A program made the translations under genes and the position numbers. 64,000 nucleotides of DNA from an uncultured Sterolibacterium sp. (GTDB lineage: Bacteria > Pseudomonadota > Gammaproteobacteria > Burkholderiales > Rhodocyclaceae), in assembly GCA_903904605.1 (NCBI GenBank), contig CAIVDC010000072.1:18941-82940 (forward strand). Reading direction: 5' to 3'. A model generated the notes under the pieces. That model searched no databases, had not been told where the DNA came from, and worked only from the letters and a program-made list of their open reading frames with translations. Shown here one piece after another: positions 7,011 to 15,882 of the stretch. Position 1 is the first letter of the stretch. Every line of letters begins with the position of its first letter.

Positions 7011-8314
7011 GGCGCGCTCGGCTGCCGGTAACGGAACACCAGCCCCGGCCCGTCGGCCCGATCGTCGAGAGTGACCGTGCCGCCCAGTCGCGTCGCCGCA
7101 TCGCGCGCGATGGCCAGTCCCAGACCGCTGCCCTCGCCGCCGGCGCCCTCGATGCGGTAGAAGGGCGCGAAGACGCGTTCGCGCTCAGAGTCTGCGATAC
7201 CCGGGCCGGAGTCCCTCACCTCGATCACCGCGTCAACGCCTTCTGCGTACACCCGCAGCGTGACTTCGCCGCCGGGAGGGGTGTAGCGCAAGGCGTTGTC
7301 CAGCGCGTTCTTGAGAATGAGCTGCAGGGTCTGAGGTTCGGCGGCGAGAACGATGCCACCGACGTCCTCCAGGCCGAGATCGATGCTTCGTGCTTCGGCC
7401 AGTGGCAGGTATTCGGCGATCAACTCACGCGCTAGCGACGAAACGTCCAGCGGCGCCACAGCTGCGGCACCGGCCTGGCTCTTGGCCAGGCTCAAAAGCT
7501 GTTCGGTCAGGCGCCGCGTCCGCTCGATTCCGGCCTTGAGGGGTGCGACGCGCGCTCGGATGGCGTCGGGCGTGTCGGCCCGCTCCAGGTTCTGCGCCTG
7601 CAGCGACAGGGCGGTCAGAGGACTGCGCAATTCGTGGGCGGCGTCGGCGATGAAGCGGCGCTGTTCGCCCATCAGCTCATTGACCCGTGCCAGCAGGCGG
7701 TTGATGGCGCGCACGAAGGGGGCGATCTCGTCTGGGACATCGCCGTCGGGCAGAGGCCGGGGTCGCCCGGCCGGCTGCTCGTCCAGGGTTTGCGCCAGGG
7801 TGCGCACCGGCGCGAGTTCGGTCCTGACGAGGCGCACGGCGAGCCAGATGAGCAGCGGCAACAGCAGCAGCGGCACCAGGGTGCGCAGCGCGCTATTCTC
7901 GGCCATCTCGTTGCGCACCTCGGTTTCCTGGGCGACGGCGATGCCTTGGCCGGACTTGGTCTGGCGCACGAACACGCGCCAGCGGCCGCCGCTGTCGCCC
8001 AGGGTATGAAAGCCGGGCGGCAGGCCTGAGGGCAGCCAAGCCGGCAGATTTGTCCCGGCGTCCGGGGGCAATCGCATCACCAGCACCCGATCTTCCGGGT
8101 CGTTGTCGGCGCCGCCGCCGTCGGATGCTTGTCCCGCTCGGGGCAGGTGCTCGCTGTCGGCCAAGACGGCGATACGGCGCAAAGTGTCGTCCTGGAATTC
8201 CTGGGCTTCGACGTAGGCGAAGCCGAACGAGGCGGCGCCGGCCACCAGGCACGCCAGCACGATGGCCAGAGCCAGGGTGCGCGACAGATGCCTCTCCAGC
8301 GAACGACTCATCAT
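7007..8314 (-). CDS. two-component sensor histidine kinase
   Basis: From the ATG at 8314, 435 residues. One membrane segment near residues 12-35, a periplasmic sensor region of about 110 residues, a second membrane segment (TLVPLLLLPLLIWLAVRLV), a HAMP-like linker, then the dimerisation box with FIADAAHELRSPLTAL (phosphorylated His), the N box (LKNALDNALRYTPPG), and G boxes DSGPGI and GEGSGLGLAI. This resembles the QseC/PmrB class. Its start overlaps the RND stop (ATGATG), and its stop overlaps the DedA start. The partner is the response regulator at 13729-14433 in the same operon. Confidence 0.9.
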   Translation of the reverse strand: MMSRSLERHLSRTLALAIVLACLVAGAASFGFAYVEAQEFQDDTLRRIAVLADSEHLPRAGQASDGGGADNDPEDRVLVMRLPPDAGTNLPAWLPSGLPPGFHTLGDSGGRWRVFVRQTKSGQGIAVAQETEVRNEMAENSALRTLVPLLLLPLLIWLAVRLVRTELAPVRTLAQTLDEQPAGRPRPLPDGDVPDEIAPFVRAINRLLARVNELMGEQRRFIADAAHELRSPLTALSLQAQNLERADTPDAIRARVAPLKAGIERTRRLTEQLLSLAKSQAGAAAVAPLDVSSLARELIAEYLPLAEARSIDLGLEDVGGIVLAAEPQTLQLILKNALDNALRYTPPGGEVTLRVYAEGVDAVIEVRDSGPGIADSERERVFAPFYRIEGAGGEGSGLGLAIARDAATRLGGTVTLDDRADGPGLVFRYRQPSAP

Positions 8315-11300
8315 GGCGTCTCCTTGCCGCCGATGATACGGTACAGCGTCGGCATCACCACCAGCACCAGCGGCAGTTGCACCACCAGGCCGGCGATGAT
8401 GGCCACCGCCAACGGCTGCTGCATCGCCGAGCCTTGGCCGATGGCCAGCGCCAGCGGCAGCAGGGTGAGAATGGCGGCGAAGGTGGTCATGGCGATCGGG
8501 CGCATGCGGTTCTTGCCGGCTTCGATCAGCGCCTGTCGGTGCGGCATGTCCGCGATCAGATCGCGGTACTCGGAAAAATAGAAAATGGCGACCTCGGTGA
8601 CGATGCCGACGATCATGGTCATGCCCATCATCGCGGAAATGTTGAGCTCGATGCCGGTCAGCCACAGACCGGTGAACACCGCCGACACCGCCAGGAGCGG
8701 CATCGCCAGAATCGCCAGCGCCATGCGGAAGCTCTCGTAGAGGAACAGCAGCAGCAGGAACACCAGCCCGACGGCGGCGGCGAAGACCGCCATCAGGCCG
8801 CGGAAGGCGATCTGCTGTTGCTTGTAGAGGCCGCCCAGTTCGAAATACATGCCGTGGGGCAAGAGCTTCGGCGTCGCCATCACCTTCTGGATGTCATTGA
8901 TCACTGCGCCCATCGAGCGGCCGCTGATGCGGCCGGTGACCGCCACCATGCGCTTCAGATTCTCGCGCTTGATCTGCGGCTGGCCGCTGACCGGATTGAT
9001 GCGCGCCACCCGCTGCAGCGGAAAGACATGGCCGTCCGGGGCGCGGATCAGCAGCTTGCCGACATCCGGGACGACGGCGCGCTGATGCTGCGGCGTCCAC
9101 ACCCGCACCCCGACCAGCTTGGGGCCGTTCTGCATCTGCGTGGTGACCACGCCGGAGAGATAACCGTCGAGAATTTGCGTGATGCTGTCCGGATTCATTC
9201 CTTCCAGCGCAGCCTTCACCCGATCGACATGGATTTCCAAGGCGTCGCCGGCCGGATTGATGCCATCGCGGGTGTCCACCACGCCCGCGATCTTGGCGAT
9301 GGCCGCGACCACTGTCTGCGACGCGGCTTGCAGCTCGTCCGGATTGTCGGAGAACAGCTTGATCTCGATCGGCTGCGGCACCGACGTCAGGTCGCCGATC
9401 ACGTCCTCGAGCAATTGCGCCAGTTCGATGTCCAGCCCCGGCACCTTCGCCTCGACCTGCCTGCGGACATCATCCATCACCGTCTCGATCGGCGGCCGCT
9501 TCCCGGATTTCAGGCGCACGAAGAAGTCACCCTCGTTGGCTTCGGTCAAGCCGCCGCCCAGTTGCGTGCCGGTGCGCCGCGAATAGGTGTCGACGTTGGG
9601 GTTGGCCTTAATGATGGCCTCGACCTGCTGCAACAGGCGGTCGGTTTCGGAGAGCGAGGTGCCCGGCTGGGCGCGATAATCGAGAATGAATCCGCCCTCG
9701 TCCATGGCCGGCATGAAGCCCGAGCCGACCTGGCTGAAGGCGACCAGGCCGAGGCCCAGGAGCGGCAGCACGAACAGCAGCAGCAGCACCGGACGCGCCA
9801 GCACGCGCTGCATCAGGCTCGCGTAACGGCGATGCAGCCACGCGGTGATGCGTCCGCCTTCTTCCTGGGCAGCATCGCGCTCGTCGAGGAAATGATCGGC
9901 CAGCAAGGGCACTGCGAGCCAGGTGACGAAGAATGAGATGATCAGCCCCGCCGCCATGGTCAATGACAGCGCCTTGAAGAACGCGCCGGTGACGCCGGTG
10001 AGGAAGGCCAGCGGCAGAAAGATGACGATGGTGGACGCGGACGAGCCCGCCAGGGGACGGATGAACTCCGCGGCGGCGGCCATCACCCGGCCGTGGTGCT
10101 CGCCGGGGGCGCCACGCAGCCGGCGCACGATGTGCTCGACCATGACGATGGCGTCGTCGATGATCAGCCCCACCGCCGCGGCCATGCCGCCCAGGGTCAT
10201 GATGTTGAAGCTCATGCCCAGTGCGTAGAGCAACACCACCGTTGCCGCCAGCACCGTCGGGACCACCACGGCGGCGATCAGGGTGATCTTGAGATTGCGC
10301 AGGAAGGCGAACAGCACCAGCACTGCGAGGCCGGTGCCGAGCAGGATCGCGTCGCGGACGCTGGCCGCGGAATCGGTCACCAGCACGCTCTGGTCGTACC
10401 AGTTGGCAAGTTTGACCCCGGGCGGCAGCTGCGCCTGGTAGGCGGAGAGCTTGGCGTGGATATCGCGGGCGATCTGCACGCTGTTGCTCGCGGGTTGCTG
10501 ATAGATATTGAGCAATACCGCCGGTCGGCCGTCGGCGTCCACCTTGATCCACTGCGGCACCACGCCGTCCGTCACCTGCGCCACGTCCTCCAGTCGGACG
10601 ATGCCCTGGTCGCTGCTCTTGATGATGGTGTCGCGGATCTGCGCCAGTGTTTTGAGGCGCGTGTCGCTGATCGCCAGATACAGCTTGTAGTGGTCTTCCA
10701 GCCGCCCCACGGCGCTGACCACGTTGGCTGCGGAGAGCGCCTGCGCCACGTCGCCCAGCGTCAGTCCGTAAGCCGTCAGCCGTGCCGGATCCACCGTCAC
10801 CCGGTATTCCTCGCGGGCGCCGCCGATGACCTGAATGCGCGACACGCCATCGACGCTGGAGAGCAGGGGGCGCAGCTGATAGCGGGCCAGATCGTAGAGG
10901 GCGGTTTGCGACTGGCTGCCTGAGGTCAGGCTATAGGCCAGGATGGGGAATACCGTCGGGTCCATGCGCTTGGTCGATGACTGGGTGCCCGGCGGCAGCG
11001 TCGCCAGGATCTGGGTGATCGCCTGATTGACCTGCGAGGTCGCCAGCCCCATGTCGTTGCCCCAGTCGAAGCTCACCGAGACTTCGGCCGAGCCCCGGCT
11101 GGTGGTGGAGCGCACATCGCGCACGCCGGGGACGCGGCGCACGGCTTCTTCCACCGGCTGAGTCACCGCCAGCATCATCAGGTCGGCGGGCCGGTCGCCG
11201 GCATCCAGCGACACCAGGACGCGCGGAAAATCCACCGTAGGGAACAGCGTCACCGGCAGCCTGAATGCCGCCAGCGTTCCCCCCAGCGCCAGCAACACCA

Positions 11301-11352
11301 GCAGGAACAGAATCGAGCGACGGTGATCCTGCAGCCACCGGGTGAAGCTCAT
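8311..11352 (-). CDS. RND-family efflux transporter, inner membrane pump
   Basis: A 1013-residue protein of normal RND length. N-terminal membrane helix (RRSILFLLVLLALGGTLAAF), large periplasmic porter loops (e.g. PVEEAVRRVPGVRDVRSTTSRGSAEVSVSF), the membrane helix-4 proton-relay motif GLIIDDAIVMVEHI with paired aspartates, and a symmetric second half ending in a helix bundle. The paired aspartates fit the drug/lipid type more than the heavy-metal type. It pairs with the adaptor and outer membrane factor upstream. Substrate cannot be told from sequence. Confidence 0.92.
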   Translation of the reverse strand: MSFTRWLQDHRRSILFLLVLLALGGTLAAFRLPVTLFPTVDFPRVLVSLDAGDRPADLMMLAVTQPVEEAVRRVPGVRDVRSTTSRGSAEVSVSFDWGNDMGLATSQVNQAITQILATLPPGTQSSTKRMDPTVFPILAYSLTSGSQSQTALYDLARYQLRPLLSSVDGVSRIQVIGGAREEYRVTVDPARLTAYGLTLGDVAQALSAANVVSAVGRLEDHYKLYLAISDTRLKTLAQIRDTIIKSSDQGIVRLEDVAQVTDGVVPQWIKVDADGRPAVLLNIYQQPASNSVQIARDIHAKLSAYQAQLPPGVKLANWYDQSVLVTDSAASVRDAILLGTGLAVLVLFAFLRNLKITLIAAVVVPTVLAATVVLLYALGMSFNIMTLGGMAAAVGLIIDDAIVMVEHIVRRLRGAPGEHHGRVMAAAAEFIRPLAGSSASTIVIFLPLAFLTGVTGAFFKALSLTMAAGLIISFFVTWLAVPLLADHFLDERDAAQEEGGRITAWLHRRYASLMQRVLARPVLLLLFVLPLLGLGLVAFSQVGSGFMPAMDEGGFILDYRAQPGTSLSETDRLLQQVEAIIKANPNVDTYSRRTGTQLGGGLTEANEGDFFVRLKSGKRPPIETVMDDVRRQVEAKVPGLDIELAQLLEDVIGDLTSVPQPIEIKLFSDNPDELQAASQTVVAAIAKIAGVVDTRDGINPAGDALEIHVDRVKAALEGMNPDSITQILDGYLSGVVTTQMQNGPKLVGVRVWTPQHQRAVVPDVGKLLIRAPDGHVFPLQRVARINPVSGQPQIKRENLKRMVAVTGRISGRSMGAVINDIQKVMATPKLLPHGMYFELGGLYKQQQIAFRGLMAVFAAAVGLVFLLLLFLYESFRMALAILAMPLLAVSAVFTGLWLTGIELNISAMMGMTMIVGIVTEVAIFYFSEYRDLIADMPHRQALIEAGKNRMRPIAMTTFAAILTLLPLALAIGQGSAMQQPLAVAIIAGLVVQLPLVLVVMPTLYRIIGGKETP

Positions 11353-12368
11353 GGAGTGCCCTCGCGAACGGCCATGCCGTCATGCAGTTCATAGTTGCCC
11401 AGGCTCACCACGCGTTGCCTGGGGTCGAAGGCACCCTGCACTGCGATCAGTCCGTCCTGCTCCAGCCCCGTGCGCACACTGATCCTCTGTGCCTTGCCCG
11501 CACGTACCTGAAAAATGTAGGCGCCCTGGTCGTCCGTCAATACCGCCGAACGCGGTACTACCCACGCCGTACGACTCTCCAGATGGATATTGGCGCGCAC
11601 CCGGGTGCCGGGCATGATCAGCCTGTCGGGCAACTCCACCAGCACGTCGACGAACTGGGTCTGCGGATTGATCACGCCGAACACTTGCGCCACCCGCCCT
11701 GTCGCCTTGCGTCCTCGGTCGAACAGCGGTGCCACGTCGACCGCCATGCCGGGGCGCAGGCGCGCCACCTGGTCGGGCTCGATGCCCAGCAGCACGCGGC
11801 TCTTGCCGTTTCGGGCCAAGGTCAGCACCGGCGCAGCTGCGGCGAGGCGCTCACCCTGGGCCGCCAGGATGCTCCACACGACGCCGTCGAAGGGCGCGAC
11901 CATGTTCTCCAGTGCCCTGCCTGCGCCGATCGTTTCCTGCGCCTGCAGCGCCGCTCCGGCGTCCGCCAGTGCCTTCTTCGCCGCCGCCAGCTGCGATTGG
12001 GTGGCAAGCTGCTGGCTCGCCAGTTGCTCGGTGCGCGCCAGCTCTCCCCGGGCGAAGTCCTGCGCCTCAAGCGCCTGCCGGTACGCCAGGCCGGCATCGG
12101 CAGCGGTACCGAAGCGCAACAGGACATCGCCTTTCTTCACCACCTGACCGGCGCTCACCGGCAGGCTGACGATCTGGCCGGGACGCGGCAGGCTGATGGT
12201 CTCGCGGGCGCGGGTATCGGGCGATACCACGCCATAGCCCGACAGCGCGGCAGTCATCGACTGCTGCTTCAGTGCCACGGTCTCGACCGCTACGCTGGGC
12301 GGCTCCGCCGCTAAAGTCTGGCTGGCGGCAAAGAGCACCGCGAGCAATAGAAGTACTCGACGCTTCAT
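11349..12368 (-). CDS. RND periplasmic adaptor (membrane fusion protein)
   Basis: 339 residues. A signal peptide (MKRRVLLLLAVLFAASQTLAA) is followed by a lipoyl/barrel-sandwich segment (GQIVSLPVSAGQVVKKGDVLLRF), an alpha-hairpin of about 65 residues (AGLAYRQALEAQDFARGEL...), the second lipoyl half (MVAPFDGVVWSILAAQGERL) and the beta-barrel domain. It links the RND pump to the TolC-type channel. ATGA-type overlaps on both sides tie it into the operon. Confidence 0.92.
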   Translation of the reverse strand: MKRRVLLLLAVLFAASQTLAAEPPSVAVETVALKQQSMTAALSGYGVVSPDTRARETISLPRPGQIVSLPVSAGQVVKKGDVLLRFGTAADAGLAYRQALEAQDFARGELARTEQLASQQLATQSQLAAAKKALADAGAALQAQETIGAGRALENMVAPFDGVVWSILAAQGERLAAAAPVLTLARNGKSRVLLGIEPDQVARLRPGMAVDVAPLFDRGRKATGRVAQVFGVINPQTQFVDVLVELPDRLIMPGTRVRANIHLESRTAWVVPRSAVLTDDQGAYIFQVRAGKAQRISVRTGLEQDGLIAVQGAFDPRQRVVSLGNYELHDGMAVREGTP

Positions 12369-13732
12369 TGGGGGCTCCTGTTTTTGGCTTGTTCGGGCAG
12401 GTCCGGCCCGAGCAGGGTTTCCAGCGCGATCTGCTGTTCCATCAAGGCTTCTTGCAGCTCGATCGCATCGGTTTGCTTGTCCAGCAGCGCGGTTTGCAGC
12501 CGCACGTAGTCAGGCCCGCTCATGTTGCCGGAGCGATACGCCGCTTCGGCGCGTCGAGCCACGCTTCCGAGTTCGGACTCCCCCAGGCGGGTGCGCCGCA
12601 GCTGGTCTTGCAGCAAGGGCAGATTCGCAAGCGCGATGGCGACCTCGCTATAGGCGCTGTTCAGCCGATCCTGGTATTCGTCATACAGCTTCTTGCGCGT
12701 CGCCTCGGCAATGGCGATGTTGCCGCGATTGGCGTTGAAAATCGGCAGGCTCAGGCTCAGGCCGAAGCCCAGCGTATAGAGCCCGCTGGTGTCGCGGGCA
12801 CGGGTGAGACCGATGTTCAAGGCCGGGAACTGCGCCAGCACCGCGCCGCGAAACATTTCTTCCTGGGAGCGATAGCCCGCCTGCAGGGCCTGCAAATCCG
12901 GGCGTCGCCCGAGGCGCTGTTCCAGTTCGGCGCGGACGCGAATGGGGTCGATCGCCGCCGCCTCGGCGTCACCCACCAGAAGCAAGGACGCATCGGCAGC
13001 CAGCCCGAGCAAGCCATCGAGGCTGGCGCTGTCCTGCAGGCGGCTGCGCTCCAGTTCGTTGGTCCGGCGTTCGACGTTTTGCAGGGCGGCGAGATCGGCG
13101 CTGACGAAATCCACGGTGACATTGCCCGCCGCCAAAGCCTGACGGCTGCGCCGATAACGTTCCGTCAGAAGCTCCCCGGCCGCCTGCGATTGTTTCAGCA
13201 AGGCCTGCTGCGCCCTCAGGCGCGTGAATAGCAGGCGCGAGCGGCTGACCACCTGCCATTCCTGCCAGAGCAGTTCCAGGTTCACCCGCCGTTCATCGGC
13301 TTTCGCCGCGCCGACCCGGGAAGAGCGCAGCAGCAGCGCGCTCACGTCGTAGCTCGGGTTGACACTGAAGGCGTTGCTATTGCCCGTCGCGCCGTTGGTG
13401 GGGTGGTCGGACGTGATGCCCAGTTGCGGATCGGGCAGCAGTCCGGCGGCGAACGACTGGGCGCGGGCGATGCCCAGTTCGTCCCGCGCCTGCCTGAGCT
13501 GGGGGTTGTTGGCCACCGCCAGCATCGCCACCTCGTCCATGTCCAGGCCGTCGGCCGGGTCGAACAGGTGGGAAGACAGGCTGCGGAATGGCAGTTGTGC
13601 CGGTTCGACCACGACGGCCGCCGCCGACTGCGGCAGATTGATCCGCTTGGGCAAAGGCCTCGGTGCGTAGCTGGCGCAACCGGCGAGGAGACCGAGCGCC
13701 AGCAGGACGGCTGTCCGGGGTGAAAGTCTCAT
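12365..13732 (-). CDS. TolC-family outer membrane factor lipoprotein
   Basis: 455 residues. The N-terminus is a lipoprotein signal with lipobox LLAGC. Two repeats of the outer membrane efflux protein domain follow, the first starting near DGLDMDEVAMLAVANNPQLRQARDELGIAR, with coiled-coil segments (LLKQSQAAGELLTERYRRSRQAL). It forms the exit duct for the RND/adaptor pair. It overlaps the response-regulator stop by a few bases and the adaptor start on the other side. Confidence 0.9.
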   Translation of the reverse strand: MRLSPRTAVLLALGLLAGCASYAPRPLPKRINLPQSAAAVVVEPAQLPFRSLSSHLFDPADGLDMDEVAMLAVANNPQLRQARDELGIARAQSFAAGLLPDPQLGITSDHPTNGATGNSNAFSVNPSYDVSALLLRSSRVGAAKADERRVNLELLWQEWQVVSRSRLLFTRLRAQQALLKQSQAAGELLTERYRRSRQALAAGNVTVDFVSADLAALQNVERRTNELERSRLQDSASLDGLLGLAADASLLLVGDAEAAAIDPIRVRAELEQRLGRRPDLQALQAGYRSQEEMFRGAVLAQFPALNIGLTRARDTSGLYTLGFGLSLSLPIFNANRGNIAIAEATRKKLYDEYQDRLNSAYSEVAIALANLPLLQDQLRRTRLGESELGSVARRAEAAYRSGNMSGPDYVRLQTALLDKQTDAIELQEALMEQQIALETLLGPDLPEQAKNRSPQ

Positions 13733-14433
13733 TCCGTGCGCTTCCCTTCATCGGACTCGGTTGCCAAGTTCGCCACCAATTTTGCTACCATCCAGCCGGC
13801 GCCGCGGACGTTCTTGATGACCTCGGCGCCGAGCTTCCTGCGCACGCCGTGGATCAGGAAATCCACGGCGTTGCTCTCCACTTCCTCGTTCCAGCCGTAG
13901 ATGCGCTCCTCCAGTTCGGCACGGGTGAGAATCGCGCCGGGGCGCAACAGCAGCGCCTGCAGCAGGGCGAATTCCCTTGCCGAGAGGGACTCCACGACAT
14001 CCCCGCAACGCGCTTCGCGCGTCGCCGGGTCGAGGCTCACCAGGCCGTTGGAGAGCAAGGGCGCCGCCTGTCCGCCGCGGCGGCGGGCCACGGCTCTGAG
14101 CCGGGCGAGCAGTTCATTGACATCGAAGGGCTTGACGAGGTAATCGTCGGCGCCGTAATCCAGCCCCTTGATGCGGTCTTCGACGCTGTCGCGGGCAGTG
14201 ATGACGATGACCGGCACATTATTGCCGGCCTGCCGCATGCGCCGCAGCACCTCCAGACCGTCCCGTCGGGGCAGGCCCAGATCGAGCAGCACTGCCTGGT
14301 GCTCGCCCTGTTCGAGCACGCGGTTGGCTTCGGCACCGTCGTGCACCCAATCTACGGCGTAGGCGGCATCTTTCAGGGCGACCGCCACCGCCTCGCCGAT
14401 CATGCGGTCGTCTTCAACGAGCAGGATGCGCAT
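13729..14433 (-). CDS. OmpR-family response regulator
   Basis: 234 residues from the ATG at 14433, which has an AGGAGG ribosome site at the right distance; an upstream in-frame start at 14493 was rejected. Receiver domain: acidic pair DD at 8-9, phospho-acceptor in VLLDLGLPRRDGLEVL, the conserved threonine/lysine in VITARDS and DDYLVKPF. The C-terminal winged helix is typical (LSAREFALLQALLLRPGAILTRAELEERIY, VDFLIHGVRRKLG). It resembles QseB/PmrA-type regulators and is the first gene of the efflux operon. Confidence 0.93.
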   Translation of the reverse strand: MRILLVEDDRMIGEAVAVALKDAAYAVDWVHDGAEANRVLEQGEHQAVLLDLGLPRRDGLEVLRRMRQAGNNVPVIVITARDSVEDRIKGLDYGADDYLVKPFDVNELLARLRAVARRRGGQAAPLLSNGLVSLDPATREARCGDVVESLSAREFALLQALLLRPGAILTRAELEERIYGWNEEVESNAVDFLIHGVRRKLGAEVIKNVRGAGWMVAKLVANLATESDEGKRTE

Positions 14434-14566
14434 GCTGAATACCTCCTTGGCTGCGCTGGCACACTTGTTTGGCGGATTGCGGTGACGGCACATTCCAATC
14501 CATCACAACCAAGTCGGTGGCATGGCAAGGCTTGCGCTCCATCAGCAGCATCATATCCTCTGCAAG

Positions 14567-14580
14567 CGCGGACATTCGCG
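14567..14580. promoter_or_regulatory. core block shared with the PepSY promoter
   Basis: CGCGGACATTCGCG, identical to 6339-6352, and preceded in both places by CTGCAAG or a near copy. It lies about 130 bases before the response-regulator start codon. Confidence 0.5.
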
Positions 14581-14605
14581 CTGCCGTGAGGATAGCGCGC
14601 AAGAA

Positions 14606-14621
14606 TTAGCGCACAGTTAGC
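14606..14621. promoter_or_regulatory. candidate response-regulator box upstream of its own operon
   Basis: TTAGC-GCACAG-TTAGC, a perfect direct repeat with an 11-base period; the minus-strand form is CTAA-N7-CTAA. It is 25 bases from the core block, exactly as at the PepSY gene. Autoregulation is inferred. Confidence 0.6.
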
Positions 14622-14761
14622 AAGATGGCTTCACTAGCCGCAGGGGTCATGCCAAGCGACGATCGGGTCGTGATGCGCTTCATGTCGGTCACTTCCGGCG
14701 CCGGGAGGACGTTCAAATCCGGCCGCACCATCTACCTTTTTATCAAATTATCATTAAATCG

Positions 14762-15538
14762 GTGATCGCCGTACCCTGTATGAGAGGCGGCAATGTGGCG
14801 CGTGTCGCCACCATGGTCAAGACCCTGCGTGAGCAGGAACGGGGCCATTTCTGCCGGTCACAGTTAGATTATTGGGCTACTATGATGCTAGGAAATGGCG
14901 GCGTTCCGACGCGGGCGTCGAACGGCTATGTCGAGAAGACGTCTGATGACTACGCCGACAACTTCGACGATCAACTGCTCGGCAAGCTGTCCTATCGAGG
15001 ACCGGAACTTATTGCCGGCTTGTTGGGCGGTCGCCAGGCAACGAAGGCGTTCGATGTGCTGGACGGTGGTTGTGGCACAGGATTGTGTGGGCCGGTGCTG
15101 AGACCATACGCTCGCCGCCTAACCGGTGTTGACCTGTCCGCAAGGATGCTTGCCAACGCGGCGCAACGTGGAGACTACGATGATCTTGTAAAGAGTGAAT
15201 TGACTGCATACCTACGTGGTAGATTCGGCAGTTTCGATCTAGTTGCCATGGCCGACACTTTGATCTACTTCGGCGATTTGGTGGAACTCTTTTCTCTTGT
15301 CCGGAAATCCTTGCGCCAACGTGGGCTGTTCCTATTCACTGTGGAAACATCGCTGGCTCCCGCGAACCAGGACGGTTTTGGCTTATGCCCCAGCGGTCGC
15401 TATCGGCACGGGGCCGGGTACGTTGACGGCGTCTTGCAGTCGGCTGGCTTCAACATTGTTCAGATGCATGAGGGAGTGTTGCGCAAGGAGTTCGGGGAGT
15501 CGGCGCACGGCCTTGCCATTTCTGCGACGACATCATGA
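14762..15538 (+). CDS. SAM-dependent methyltransferase, apparently truncated
   Basis: Up to 258 residues, with uncertain start (GTG at 14762; ATG codons follow at 14780 and later). The recognisable part starts near DDYADNFDDQLLGKLSYRGPELIAGLL, the segment that follows the TPR repeats in TPR-type methyltransferases, and continues with motif I (VLDGGCGTGLCG), TGVDLSARML and FDLVAMADTLIYFGDL. The usual aspartate-leucine-glycine of motif I is DGG here. The N-terminal 50 residues do not match the family, suggesting that the TPR part was lost. It stands alone between an efflux operon and decayed sequence. Confidence 0.65.
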   Translation: MIAVPCMRGGNVARVATMVKTLREQERGHFCRSQLDYWATMMLGNGGVPTRASNGYVEKTSDDYADNFDDQLLGKLSYRGPELIAGLLGGRQATKAFDVLDGGCGTGLCGPVLRPYARRLTGVDLSARMLANAAQRGDYDDLVKSELTAYLRGRFGSFDLVAMADTLIYFGDLVELFSLVRKSLRQRGLFLFTVETSLAPANQDGFGLCPSGRYRHGAGYVDGVLQSAGFNIVQMHEGVLRKEFGESAHGLAISATTS

Positions 15539-15882
15539 TTATTCGCTAATGCGCGCATGGTGAAGACGAATTTCCTGTTCGTGAAAACTCATATATCAAC
15601 AACGGACTTAGGGCGGAAATGCTCGATCACCGTCATCGTCGACAAGAACTATGGTGCAGCGATCGGCTTGCCGATCGCTGCACGGTAATGGTCAAGGGTC
15701 AGTCGCTATTCGATGATGCCGCGAATAAACTCACCGGCACCGTGGTCCAGAAATACCTCGGCGTATAGGGATGTAGAGGCCGGTGCGTCTGTTCCTCATG
15801 CACCACCTGAAGCAGGGTGGAGTTCGAGTGGATCTAGCGTAAGCATCAACAATGCCCCGTGTTGACGCTTACGTGTTGCCAC
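15539..15882. other. non-coding, probably decayed sequence
   Basis: No full gene is seen. A plus-strand frame at about 15688-15768 reads MVKGQSLFDDAANKLTGTVVQKYLGV before a stop; it looks like the end of a lost gene, but I cannot name it. A perfect inverted repeat at 15654-15683 is listed separately. Confidence 0.45.
15654..15683. repeat. perfect 14-bp inverted repeat
   Basis: Two 14-base arms (GTGCAGCGATCGGC and its complement) flank a TT spacer. No T run follows on either strand, so it is not a standard terminator. It may be a protein site or part of a repeat element. Confidence 0.7.

Larger units (their letters stand above)
14434..14761. other. promoter region of the efflux operon and spacer
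   Basis: No gene is seen in these 328 bases. The part next to the response-regulator gene carries the promoter elements listed separately (14567-14580 and 14606-14621). The rest, including an AT-rich patch around 14735-14760, shows nothing recognisable. Confidence 0.6.

Noticed and set aside
8050..9936. A 628-codon plus-strand frame opposite the histidine kinase and RND genes
   Set aside because: High Arg/His/Gln content typical of an antisense shadow in GC-rich DNA; minus-strand genes are convincing.
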